From NCBI GenBank assembly GCA_002715465.1, contig PAYY01000027.1, forward strand, positions 1 through 53,181: a stretch of 53,181 nt of DNA, written 5' to 3'. The stretch comes from Fidelibacterota bacterium. GTDB lineage: Bacteria; Marinisomatota; Marinisomatia; Marinisomatales; S15-B10. The position numbers were made by a program, and so were the translations under genes. The notes beneath the pieces are model-generated. The model did no database searches. It saw only the letters and a list, made by a program, of their open reading frames with translations, and had not been told where the DNA came from. This document shows, one piece after another, positions 23,714 to 33,654 of the stretch; position 1 is the stretch's first letter; every line of letters begins with the position of its first letter.

Positions 23714-26290
23714 TTATGGTTCAAGCCCACCACCAGCACATCCAAGACTTTCTTTCTTGTATGTTGGCAATCCAGGGTTCAAACATATATTACGACTGAT
23801 ACCGGTCATCGATCGAGTTTCCGTCTTACTTTCGGTACTAGAGCTGACTAAGTAATCACCCTTGAGCACCTTACTACCAGACTTGTAGAGCCAATACTTC
23901 TTGTAACGATACTGTTTTGTTCTCGTGCAAGAGCGGTACTGAGTAAACGTTACAGTGTAGTAGAAGTCACTCGGATCCGGACTGTATGAGCCACATGACC
24001 AGCTGCCATAGCTGTAGTAATATGATCGAAAGTCATAGTTAGTCACATAATCTTTCGTACCTGTCGCAGTTCGAGAGTTAGAATAGGTGTAGGCCCCCGT
24101 CTCCGTACTCGTCGACTTCACAGTTTTCGTTCCGTTGGTCCACACATTGTATGTTGTAATTGTTCTCTCACGAGGGCGGCTACAACTTTGTGTTTGCGTG
24201 AACGACGTCCCGTAGTTAACCGTCGATGCTTCAGGACTCCAGCCACCACATGATCCGCTTGCTGTGTATGACCATGCACCTGTTGTTGACTCAAAACCAA
24301 CGACGATGTTTTTCGTACCAGTTGCTGAACGGCTTTCGGTTACATTAACAGTCTGTGATCCACTTTCGGTTGTCTTGGTTGTCTTCGCACCTGACTTCCA
24401 CACATTGTAAACTGTACGACTACGCGTTTGGTTTTGCTTACATGTTCGATTCTGAGTAAAGGACGAGCCGTAATTAACCGTTGATGGGGCTGGGGTCCAA
24501 CTTCCGCAGCTGTAATGCCCACCGCTGTTCGACCAGCCACTCCACGAACTGTAAGACGTACCGGTGATGTAATCCTTGGTGCCGGTAGCAGAGCGATTTT
24601 GCGTCACATCGACAGTTCGCGAATCGCTTTCCGTTGTTTTAACCGTTGTAGCCCCATTCTTCCACACGTTATAAACCGTGCGTGAACGAACTTGGTTCTG
24701 GCTACATGAGCGCGATTGAGTAAACGTACTTCCAAGATTCACAGAGCTCGTAGATGGACTATAGCTGCTACAACTGTAAACACCGCCGCTATTTGACCAG
24801 CCACTCCAAGAACTGTAAGACGTCCCTGTGATGTAGTTTTTGGTTCCCGTGGCAGACTGGCTTTGAGTCACCTCAATTGTTTGTGTACCTGTTTGAGTTG
24901 ATTTCGCAGTCTTCGCTCCCGACGCCCATACATCATAGATCGTTTGTGTTCGAGTCTGAGCTTGATCACAGTTTCTTGATTGCGTAAACGCGCTATCAAG
25001 ATTTACGGTATCCACATCCGGCGTCCAAGCGCTACAATTTTTAATGCTGCCGTCATTGGCCCATGCAGACCAGACTCCAGCGGATGAGCCAGTGATATAG
25101 TCTTTTGTACCAATGGATGAACGCTCTTGTTCAACGGTAATAACTTGAGATTCATTATCAGTTTGTTTCAGGGTTTCTTTTCCTGATTCCCAAACATTGA
25201 TCACATCACGAGAGCGAGTTTGCTTCTGAGAACAATCACGATTTTGCACGAAATTCTCAGCCAAATTTACGGTGTCCGGTGATGGTGACCAAGAGTTACA
25301 TCCGTATGGAGCGTTTTGATCAGCCCAGGCTGACCAAGCTTCCGTTCGAGTCGTTTTAATAAAGTCCTTCGAGCCAGTGTTATCTTGCGTTTGGGTTACT
25401 GTTATAACCTGTGAGCGATTTTCATTACGATTTAGTGTCTCTTTCCCACTTCGCCATACGTCGAAGATGTCACGATCTGACACTTGCTTCTGTGAGCATG
25501 AACGCGTTTGCTCAAAGCTTTGGTTCAAGTTGATGGTATCTGGTGAAGGTGACCATGACGCGCAATTATATGGTGACCCCTCATTTGACCATGACGACCA
25601 ACTGGCCACTTGCACACCACTGATATAGTCCTTTGAACCCGTTGATTGTTGCCGTTCAACTTCGGAGACTGTTCTTATCTCGCTATCAGTGCGCTTAAAT
25701 GTTTCTTCCCCGCTTGCCCACACATGAAAAACGTCCCGAGTCCGCATTTCATCTTTCGAACACGTGCGCGACTGAGTGAAGTTTTGAAACAAATTTATTT
25801 CATCGGGTTTTGGTGACCACGTGCCACATCCATAGTTAGCAGAGCTACGAGACCATGAACTAAATGCGTTTGCACGCTCACCATCGATGTAATCACGAGT
25901 CCCGATCGCAGGTCTAAACTCAGTTGTCGACACGTCGCGAGAGCCGGTAATTGTAGAGCCTTCTTTGGTAGTTTTCAGTACAGGATTGAAAAGGATAGGT
26001 GTTTCTGTGCGGTTTTGGGTTTGCTTACACAGGCGAGACTGTTGGAATGACTCTCCCCAGTCTACTGTATCTGTTGGTGCAACCCAGTCTTGGCAAGAAT
26101 GAGGTGAACCAACATTACCCCAATTACCGTATACATAGTTAATAGTCACCCACTCTGGAACGGCAACTTTCCCATCTACCGCCATACGGTAAACAAAGCT
26201 CTTATCCGACGCGAATGCGGAACCTCCCATCAAGGAGGCCATAATCACCGTTGCTGTGGTGACTTTACGAGGTGTGATTCCTTTACTCAT
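23714..26290 (-). CDS. secreted thrombospondin-1-like repeat protein (copy 2, 858 aa)
   Basis: Same architecture as copy 1 with fewer repeats: a signal peptide ending near GGSAFA, the conserved N-terminus (VPEWVTINYVYGNWG), about eight repeats with two Cys each, the junction TESKTETR, then a 33-residue tip containing NICLNPGLPTYKK and CAGGG. I start at the ATG after GGAGCAATAGTT; an upstream in-frame ATG lacks a ribosome site. Monocistronic, with its own terminator. The last three repeats are nearly the same as in copy 1, while the tip is unrelated. Confidence 0.85.
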   Translation of the reverse strand: MSKGITPRKVTTATVIMASLMGGSAFASDKSFVYRMAVDGKVAVPEWVTINYVYGNWGNVGSPHSCQDWVAPTDTVDWGESFQQSRLCKQTQNRTETPILFNPVLKTTKEGSTITGSRDVSTTEFRPAIGTRDYIDGERANAFSSWSRSSANYGCGTWSPKPDEINLFQNFTQSRTCSKDEMRTRDVFHVWASGEETFKRTDSEIRTVSEVERQQSTGSKDYISGVQVASWSSWSNEGSPYNCASWSPSPDTINLNQSFEQTRSCSQKQVSDRDIFDVWRSGKETLNRNENRSQVITVTQTQDNTGSKDFIKTTRTEAWSAWADQNAPYGCNSWSPSPDTVNLAENFVQNRDCSQKQTRSRDVINVWESGKETLKQTDNESQVITVEQERSSIGTKDYITGSSAGVWSAWANDGSIKNCSAWTPDVDTVNLDSAFTQSRNCDQAQTRTQTIYDVWASGAKTAKSTQTGTQTIEVTQSQSATGTKNYITGTSYSSWSGWSNSGGVYSCSSYSPSTSSVNLGSTFTQSRSCSQNQVRSRTVYNVWKNGATTVKTTESDSRTVDVTQNRSATGTKDYITGTSYSSWSGWSNSGGHYSCGSWTPAPSTVNYGSSFTQNRTCKQNQTRSRTVYNVWKSGAKTTKTTESGSQTVNVTESRSATGTKNIVVGFESTTGAWSYTASGSCGGWSPEASTVNYGTSFTQTQSCSRPRERTITTYNVWTNGTKTVKSTSTETGAYTYSNSRTATGTKDYVTNYDFRSYYYSYGSWSCGSYSPDPSDFYYTVTFTQYRSCTRTKQYRYKKYWLYKSGSKVLKGDYLVSSSTESKTETRSMTGISRNICLNPGLPTYKKESLGCAGGGLEP

Positions 26291-26347
26291 AACTATTGCT
26301 CCATGCATAATCTCGTACAAACCAAACGATTGGCTTAAATAACTCCT

Positions 26348-26364
26348 TGATAGTAACAGTATTT
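26348..26364 (-). promoter_or_regulatory. conserved upstream box of repeat gene copy 2
   Basis: Minus-strand AAATACTGTTACTATCA, 58-74 bases before the start; one base differs from the copy 1 box. Confidence 0.5.
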
Positions 26365-26440
26365 TTACATTTCAACGTTCGGTTCAAAAATTAACCATCT
26401 CAACTCTATAAAACACCTTATTTTCATCGTGAAAAACCAT

Positions 26441-26468
26441 AAAAAAGAGAGCAAATTATTGCTCTCTT
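26441..26468 (-). terminator. terminator of repeat gene copy 3
   Basis: Minus-strand AAGAGAGCAA/TTGCTCTCTT hairpin followed by TTTTTT, just past the stop codon of copy 3. Confidence 0.8.
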
Positions 26469-26477
26469 ATAAAACGT

Positions 26478-29155
26478 CTATTGGCAGACTAGTTTATATG
26501 CATGATACCCACCGCCATAGCACTTCTCAGTATCTTGGCGCGCGTAGATTACGCTACCGGGGGATGAACATTCCTTACCGTAGTAGTTGTTCCATAGAGG
26601 TGGAGATGACACACACTGCATACCCGACGATCTTTCCCAGTAGTAACGCCTTTGCATAGTCCCTACTGCACTCTGACTTTCAGTCTTTGACTCGGTTTCC
26701 CATCGTCTATGATCTTGGCCAACCAGAACCTTTTTGCCTGATTTCCACACTTCATAACGACGATAACGAACCTCAACATCTCTTGAACAACTTCGTGTCT
26801 GAGTAAAACTCTGACCTTGGGTAACACTACCCGTTGACGGACTCCAAGAACTACATGACCAAGAACCGTATACATAATACTCTTCTTTATAAGAAGTGGA
26901 GACGATATAATCCTTTGTACCTGTCGCTGTTCGTGAGTTGCTATAGGTGTATGTGGAGTTTTCGGTATAAGAATTTTTAACTGTCTTACTGCCATCCGAC
27001 CACACGTTATATTCTGTGATGGTTCTTGCCCGTGGTCGACTACAGCTCTGCGTTTGAGTAAAGCTTGAGTCAAGATTCACCGTGCTTGCTGACGGAGACC
27101 ACGAACCACAGGACGCGCTAGCTGTCCATGACCACGCCCCATTAGTTGACTCACCTCCCACAACGACGTTCTTCGTCCCGGTCGATGTTCTGTTTTGAGT
27201 GGTACTAACCACCCTTGTAGAACTGTCCGTTCCAGACGAAGTTCTTGCTCCAGATTTCCAATCGTTATAAATCGTACGGTAGCGAATCTGATTTTGGCTA
27301 CAGCTTCGAGTTTGCGTGAAACTTTGACCATAATCGATAGTCCCCGGAGCAGGCGAATATGAGCCACAGCTGTAAGGTGAACCTGTGTTTGAATAGCTCC
27401 CCCATGACCCGTAACTTGTGCCTGTAATGTAATCTTTTGAGCCCGTCGCAACACGAGACTGGCTTACATCAATTGTGCGACTCCCTGTTTGAGTGCCTTT
27501 AGCTGTCTCACTGCCATCAGCCCACTTGTCATAGGTCGTTCTGGTGCGAACTTGGTCTTGTGAACAGCTTCGCGTTTGTGTGAAAGACTGCCCCAGGTTC
27601 ACAGTGCTTGTTGATGGCGCGTAACTGCCACATCCATAAACACTTCCACTGTTAGAATAACCTGACCAACTTCCATACGCGGTTCCAACAATGTAGTTTT
27701 TTGTACCGGTTGCTGACTGGTTCTGGGTTACAGAGACTGTTTGCCCATCAGTTTCCACTCGATTAGTGGTTTTCTTTCCTGACTTCCAAACATCCTGAAT
27801 CGTTCTGCTTCTCACCTGATCTTGAGAGCAAGAGCGGCTCTGAGTGAATGATTGACCCAGATTGACCGTCGAAGGCGAAGGTGACCACGAACCGCATGCA
27901 TAGGCCGTTCCTGAATTAGACCATGCCGACCAGCTTGGAGCCGTTGAGAAACGATGTAATCCTTCGTTCCCGTTGCAGACTGGTTCTGAGTGACTGTAAC
28001 GACCTGAGAGTCATCTTCAACTTTGTTAAGTGTCTCTTTACCTGACTCCCAAACGTTTAGTACATCTCGGCTACGGGTTTGATTCTGTGAACATGAGCGC
28101 TCTTGGGTGAATGATTCACCATAGTTTACTTCAGACACATCAGCTTTCCACTCGGTGCAACCGTAAGGAGAACCACTATTCGACCAGGCTGACCAACTGT
28201 CGTTACGAGTTGATTTAATAAAGTCTTTTGTCCCAGTGCTACCCTGAGATTGAGTAACAGTGATAACCTGCGAGCGATCTTCATTGCGGTTTAGTGTCTC
28301 TTTACCGCTTCTCCATACGTCAAAAATATCTCTGTCAGAGATTTGTTTCTGTGAACATGAGCGACTTTGCTGGAAGTCTTGATTCAGATTTACTGTTGAA
28401 GGAGATGGTGACCATGTTTCGCAGTTGTATGGCACCCCGTCATTTGACCATGACGACCAGTTGGCAATTCGAGTGCCGCTAATATAGTCCCTTGCACCTG
28501 TTGCCTGTTGTTGCTCGCCATCCGTCACTGTTCTTGTTTCAGTTTCCGTTCGCTTAAAGGTTTCTTTGCCGCTTGCCCAGACATGAAAAACATCTCTGGT
28601 ACGAACTTCATCTTTTAAGCAGGTTCGTGATTGCGTGAAGCTATCATAAAGATCAACGTCTTCAGGTTTTGGTGACCATGCGTCACACTCATAGTTTGCA
28701 GAACTTCGAGACCAAGCGCCGAATGTACCAATGCGCTCGCCATCGATATAATCTCGCGTACCAATGTTTGGTCGAAACTCTGTAACTGAAACATCCCGCG
28801 ATCCAACACTAACAGGCCCTTCCTTTGTAGTTTTCAATACAGGATTAAAGAGAATTGGTGTTTCTGTTCGGTTTTGGGTCTGCTTACAAAGACGTGACTG
28901 CTGGTACGATTCACCCCAGTCTATGGTATCTGTCGGGGCCACCCAGTTTTGACATGAATGTGGCGCTCCAACATTGCCCCAATTACCATAAACGTAATTA
29001 ATTGTAACCCACTCCGGAACAGAAACTTTTCCGTCCACGGATAAACGAACCATAAATGACTTATCACTATCGGCTGACAAGGCGGCGCCACTTGTAAGTG
29101 CAGCCATCAATACTGATGCAGTCGTAATGTTTTTTATGTTGAACTTCCTGTTCAT
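26478..29155 (-). pseudogene. thrombospondin-1-like repeat protein (copy 3), split by a frameshift
   Basis: The N-terminal part (signal peptide ending SGAALS, conserved N-terminus, four repeats) reads from 29155 to about 27944 and then leaves frame after DYIVSQ; the native C-terminal part continues in the next frame to 26478. Comparison with paralogs (DYIVSQT-x-P-S-W) shows one A missing after TCTCAA on the minus strand. Joined, the product would be about 892 residues with a 65-residue tip containing YYWERSSGMQCVSS. Could be a sequencing error, a real null allele or a phase-variable site. Confidence 0.8.
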
Positions 29156-29297
29156 TTCATGCTCCGTGCTTTGTGTAACGTCTGGCTTTTACCAGTTACA
29201 CCAATACTATCATTTTTCAGTAATTTGGAACTTTCCACAAAGCAGAAAAGACGCTGAACACCCTATTTCACTTTATTTTTATGACAATGTTACACAC

Positions 29298-29328
29298 AAA
29301 AAAAGAGCCCCTAAATAGAGGCTCTTTT
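29298..29328 (-). terminator. terminator of repeat gene copy 4
   Basis: Minus-strand AAAAGAGCC/GGCTCTTTT hairpin followed by TTTT, just past the stop codon of copy 4. Confidence 0.8.
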
Positions 29329-29340
29329 GACCATTTCGAG

Positions 29341-32300
29341 TTAACCACAAGTTTGGCTATACATGGTGATTTGGCATGAGTTACCAGCGTAACCTGTCAA
29401 TCGGAACATTTTGTACACTTCGCCGGCTGTTGAGCAGGTTCCCGTCTTTTCCGTACCAGCTACGTAACCTCTGCTTGTAGCATCGGAAAAACAAGCACCA
29501 GGAGCATTTGAGTAGTGAGTCCCCACCAAGTCAACCTTCAGCGCACTCCAAGTCAGAGACTTCGTGCCGTAGGCAGTTTGCGACTCTGTTTTCGACTCAG
29601 TGGTCGAACTGTGCGATGAAACGGACCCGGTATAAACTCGACCCGCCACCTTCCAATTGTTGTAGTAACGCTTGTTGGTGGTTTTGGTTCTGCTACAGCT
29701 TCGAGTTTGAGTGAATGCTTTACCACTACCTACCGTGCTCGTAGCTGGCGACCATGACCCGCACGACCAACTACCGTAAGAGTATGAGTAAGCATAGTTC
29801 CAAGCAGAGCTAACGACATAGTCCTTTGTACCGGTTGCAGTGCGACTTTCTGAATACGTGTAAGTATTGGTTTCTGTCGACGTGCTTTTTACAGTTTTAG
29901 AACCATCAGCCCAGACATTGTATTGAGTTACCGTACGCTCACGAGGGCGACTACAGCTTCTTGACTGCGTAAAGCTTGTCCCATGGTTTACGGTGGATGT
30001 GGCCGGGCTATATGAACCGCAAGAAGCTGATGCTGCCCAAGACCATGCTCCAGCAGTAGACTCGCCACTGACAACGACGTTCTTAGTACCTGTCGCGCTT
30101 TGGTTTTGCGTAACATTGATTGCCTGAGTACCTGACTCAGTAGTCTTCGTTGTTGTTTTCCCTGACTTCCATACATTGTAAATCGTACGGTAGTGGATTT
30201 GGTTTTGCTTACACGTCCGGCTTTGCGTAAACGATTTCCCCCAATCAACAGTGGAAGTCGCAGGGCTCCATGAGCCGCAGCTGTATACACCCCCAGTGTT
30301 TGACCAAGACCCCCATGAGCCAGTTGAAGTACCAGTGATATAATCTTTGGTACCTGTCGCTGACTGGGTTTGTGTTACATCTACTGTTTGCGAGCCGCTT
30401 TCAGTTGATTTAGCTGTCGTTTTACCAGACTTCCACACATTGTAAATCGTACGAGAACGAGTCTGCGCTTGATCACAAGTACGTGATTGAGTAAAGGACG
30501 AGCCCAAGTTTACAGTGCTCGGAGATGGTGACCATGAACTACAACCTGTCGGTGAGCCGCTGTTAGACCAACCACTCCATGAACCGGCAGACGTCCCAGT
30601 AATATAATCCTTGGTACCTGTTGCTGACTGGCTTTGTGTCACATCAACGGTTTGTGTTCCGGTCTCAGTGGATTTCGCAGTGGTTTTTCCTGACTTCCAA
30701 ACATTATAAATCGTACGAGTGCGTGTTTGTGCTTGATCACAGGTGCGTGATTGAGTAAACGACGACCCTAGATTTACAGTGCCAGTCGATGGTGACCATG
30801 AACTACAACCTGTCGGTGAACCACTGTTTGACCAACCGCCCCACGATCCGACAGAAGTGCCAGTGATGTAATCTTTGGTTCCTATCGCAGATTGATTTTG
30901 CGTCACGTCAACCGTTTGCGTTCCAGTCTGTGTAGATTTAGCCGTCGTAGCGCCTGATGCCCACACATCGTAAACTTGACGAGTTCGAGTCTGATCTTGT
31001 TCACAAGTGCGCGATTGAGTAAACGATGAGCCTAAATTCACCGTCGATGCAGCTGGGCTCCATGAACCACAGCTATATGCTGACCCAGTATTTGACCATC
31101 CACTCCATGTTCCATAAGAAACGCTACCCGTCTTATAGTCCTTTGTACCTGTCGCCGATTGGTTTTGTGTAACATCGATTGTTTGCGAACCAGACTCCGT
31201 TGACTTTACGGTTTCTTTACCTGACTTCCACACGTTATAAACGGTTCGAGTTCGGGTTTGATCTTGTTCACAAGTTCGATTTTGGGTGAACGATTGGTTT
31301 AGGTTTACCGTAGAAGGTGATGGTGTCCATCCCCCGCAGTTTTTTGCACTACCCGAATTAGACCAGGTGCCCCAAGAGCCATTTCGGGTTGTGGTGATGT
31401 AATCTTTGGCACCTGTCGCCGATTGACTTTGTGTCACATCAATCGTCTGGGTTCCAGTTTCAGTTGACTTGGTCGTGGTTTTCCCTGATTTCCATACATT
31501 GTAAATCGTACGAGAGCGAGTCTGAGCTTGATCACATGTACGGGTTTGAGTAAACGATTCACCAAGATTCACTGTGCTAGCTGCTGGAGACCATGCTTCG
31601 CAACCAGTCGGTGAACCACTGTTTGCCCATGAACCCCAAGTGCCGGTTGATGTACCAGTAATGTAGTCCTTCGTACCAGTGGCGGAATTAGTCTGAACCA
31701 CGTCAATCACGCGAGTACCAGTATCCGTACCCTTAGCTGTTTGAGAACCATCAGCCCAGACATCATATGTCGGTCGAGTACGCTTTTGATCTTGCTTGCA
31801 TGACCTTTCTTGAGTGAACGATTCACCAAGGTTCACCGTGTCCACTGATGGCGTCGGCGTTGAACAGCTATGCGCAATCCCATTGTTTGCCCATGATGAC
31901 CAGTCGCCATATGCAATCGCGCCAGTTTTATAGTTCTTGGTTCCGCTAGCGGTTTTCGTCTGTCCAACTGTAACCGTTTGTTCACCCGTTTCAGTTCTAT
32001 TAAACGTTTTCTTGCCCGACTTCCAAACGTCTTGAATGGTTCGTGAACGAGTTTGATCCTGCGAACATTCACGAGACTGAGTGAAAGATTCATTGAGATT
32101 TACGGTGTCGGGAGAAGGTGTCCAGTTGCTACAGCCGTATGGCGAACCGGTATTACTCCAAGCAGGCCACGATGGGCTCGTTTGCGACACGATATAATCT
32201 TTCGCACCTGTCGCGGATTGCTCTTGAGTAACGGTAATAACCTGAGAATCGCTATCAACCTGTTTCAAGGTTTCCTTACCTGACTCCCAAACGTTCATTA

Positions 32301-33393
32301 CATCGCGTTGGCGAACCTGCTTCTGCGAACAATCTCGGCTCTGAGTGTAAGAGTCACCCAAGTTAACCGTATCTGTTGCTGGTGTCCACGTATTACATCC
32401 ATAAGGTGCATTTTGATTTGACCACGCTGACCATGGCTCATTACGTGTGCTTTTGATGAAGTCTTTGGTACCTGTATTGCTCTGTGTCTGCGTTACAGTA
32501 ATAACCTGAGAACGATCTTCATTTCGATTTAAAGTTTCTTTACCGCTACGCCACACATCAAAGATGTCTCGATCAGAAACTTGCTTTTGAGAACAAGATC
32601 GACTTTGCTCAAAGCTCTTGTTTAAGTTAATCGTATCAGGCGAAGGGGACCATGTTGCACAGCCGTATGGCTCACCATCGTTTGTCCATGATGACCAATT
32701 TTCTACACGCGCCCCACTGATGTAATCCTTCGCGCCCGTTGATTGTTGCTGCTCAACTTCAGATACCGTTCTGCTTTCAGTATCAGTGCGTTTGAAAGTT
32801 TCTTTCCCGCTCGCCCAAACGTGAAAAACGTCTCGCGTACGGATTTCATCTTTTGAGCAAGTTCTTGACTGAGTAAAACTCTCGAAAAGGTTGATTTCGT
32901 CTGGTTTCGGTGACCATGCCCCACAACCGTAGTTGGCACTGTTTCGTGTCCATGAGCCAAATGCATTTGCTCGCTCACCGTCAATATAGTCTCTGGTACC
33001 AATTGCAGGCCTGAATTCTGTAGTGGACACATCACGAGAACCCACCGTGGGCGCACCCTCTTTTGTTATTTTTAACACCGGGTTGAACAAAATTGGCGTT
33101 TCTGTTCGGTTCTGAGTTTGTTTACAAAGGCGTGACTGCTGGTACGATTCACCCCAGTCAACAGTGTCCGTCGGAGCCACCCAGCTTTGACATGAGTGAG
33201 GTGAACCCACATTGCTCCATCCACCATAAGCATAATTGATTGTTACCCACTCAGGGACTGTAACTTTACCATCTACATTCATTCGTACAGAGAAGCTTTT
33301 TTCACTATCGGCTGCCAGGGCGACGCCGCTTGTTAATGATGCCATCAAGACAGATGCCATCGTGATTTTTCGAGTGGAAAAATTCCGTTTCAT
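29341..33393 (-). CDS. secreted thrombospondin-1-like repeat protein (copy 4, 1350 aa)
   Basis: Signal peptide ending near TSGVALA, shared N-terminus (VPEWVTINYAYGGWS), about fourteen repeats with the same Cys/Trp/Arg pattern, the junction TESKTESQ, then the longest tip (about 75 residues, with CFSDATSRGYVAGTEK and several Cys). Start after GGAGCAAAAATA. Its promoter region resembles those of the other copies more loosely. It is the upstream-most member of the array. Location is predicted periplasmic or extracellular through Sec; an outer-membrane export route is not visible. Confidence 0.85.
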   Translation of the reverse strand: MKRNFSTRKITMASVLMASLTSGVALAADSEKSFSVRMNVDGKVTVPEWVTINYAYGGWSNVGSPHSCQSWVAPTDTVDWGESYQQSRLCKQTQNRTETPILFNPVLKITKEGAPTVGSRDVSTTEFRPAIGTRDYIDGERANAFGSWTRNSANYGCGAWSPKPDEINLFESFTQSRTCSKDEIRTRDVFHVWASGKETFKRTDTESRTVSEVEQQQSTGAKDYISGARVENWSSWTNDGEPYGCATWSPSPDTINLNKSFEQSRSCSQKQVSDRDIFDVWRSGKETLNRNEDRSQVITVTQTQSNTGTKDFIKSTRNEPWSAWSNQNAPYGCNTWTPATDTVNLGDSYTQSRDCSQKQVRQRDVMNVWESGKETLKQVDSDSQVITVTQEQSATGAKDYIVSQTSPSWPAWSNTGSPYGCSNWTPSPDTVNLNESFTQSRECSQDQTRSRTIQDVWKSGKKTFNRTETGEQTVTVGQTKTASGTKNYKTGAIAYGDWSSWANNGIAHSCSTPTPSVDTVNLGESFTQERSCKQDQKRTRPTYDVWADGSQTAKGTDTGTRVIDVVQTNSATGTKDYITGTSTGTWGSWANSGSPTGCEAWSPAASTVNLGESFTQTRTCDQAQTRSRTIYNVWKSGKTTTKSTETGTQTIDVTQSQSATGAKDYITTTRNGSWGTWSNSGSAKNCGGWTPSPSTVNLNQSFTQNRTCEQDQTRTRTVYNVWKSGKETVKSTESGSQTIDVTQNQSATGTKDYKTGSVSYGTWSGWSNTGSAYSCGSWSPAASTVNLGSSFTQSRTCEQDQTRTRQVYDVWASGATTAKSTQTGTQTVDVTQNQSAIGTKDYITGTSVGSWGGWSNSGSPTGCSSWSPSTGTVNLGSSFTQSRTCDQAQTRTRTIYNVWKSGKTTAKSTETGTQTVDVTQSQSATGTKDYITGTSAGSWSGWSNSGSPTGCSSWSPSPSTVNLGSSFTQSRTCDQAQTRSRTIYNVWKSGKTTAKSTESGSQTVDVTQTQSATGTKDYITGTSTGSWGSWSNTGGVYSCGSWSPATSTVDWGKSFTQSRTCKQNQIHYRTIYNVWKSGKTTTKTTESGTQAINVTQNQSATGTKNVVVSGESTAGAWSWAASASCGSYSPATSTVNHGTSFTQSRSCSRPRERTVTQYNVWADGSKTVKSTSTETNTYTYSESRTATGTKDYVVSSAWNYAYSYSYGSWSCGSWSPATSTVGSGKAFTQTRSCSRTKTTNKRYYNNWKVAGRVYTGSVSSHSSTTESKTESQTAYGTKSLTWSALKVDLVGTHYSNAPGACFSDATSRGYVAGTEKTGTCSTAGEVYKMFRLTGYAGNSCQITMYSQTCG

Positions 33394-33446
33394 TATTTTT
33401 GCTCCGTGCGATTGCTAATCAAAAATCGTATTAGCTTTTAACCTCC

Positions 33447-33462
33447 TGATTTTAACAGATTT
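33447..33462 (-). promoter_or_regulatory. diverged upstream box of repeat gene copy 4
   Basis: Minus-strand AAATCTGTTAAAATCA, 54-69 bases before the start, a diverged form of the copy 1/2 box. Confidence 0.35.
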
Positions 33463-33575
33463 ACCCCGACCCACCCGATCTAGTAAAAAATAATGAGGTA
33501 ACTTAAAAAAAATGCTTATTTACAATTAACTTTCAGCAAAAATAAAGCCTACAGAGACATAGAAATAAATCACTA

Positions 33576-33626
33576 AACAACATAATAGATGTTTTTATTG
33601 ACCAGCAATACGCATTTCGGTATGCT
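33576..33626 (+). promoter_or_regulatory. phosphatase promoter with adjoining dyad
   Basis: Dyad-like AACAACA-TAAT-AGATGTT (33576-33593, right half imperfect) just before TTGACC (33599-33604), then a 17-base spacer and TATGCT. This promoter places the translation start downstream, at 33655. Confidence 0.6.
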
Positions 33627-33654
33627 AACATCTCCACAAGCACGGACGCTAAAA

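Larger units (their letters stand above)
16183..33393 (-). repeat. tandem array of four paralogous repeat-protein genes
   Basis: Four same-direction genes share leader, N-terminal domain, repeat type and the TESKTE junction; each has its own terminator and a similar upstream box. Repeat number differs widely (products of about 2441, 858, 890 and 1350 residues) and the tips differ completely. Repeats of about 264 bases are similar at DNA level, so unequal recombination is likely. Confidence 0.85.

Noticed and set aside
16183..33393. Many long antisense and out-of-frame ORFs inside the repeat genes
   Set aside because: They recur at the same phase in each repeat, have compositions expected from shifted reading (Arg/Leu/Val-rich) and no ribosome sites; they are shadows of the 264-base repeat.
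16183..33393. Regular DNA repeats that might suggest a CRISPR array
   Set aside because: The period is about 264 bases, repeats are coding and diverged, and there are no short unique spacers or cas genes.
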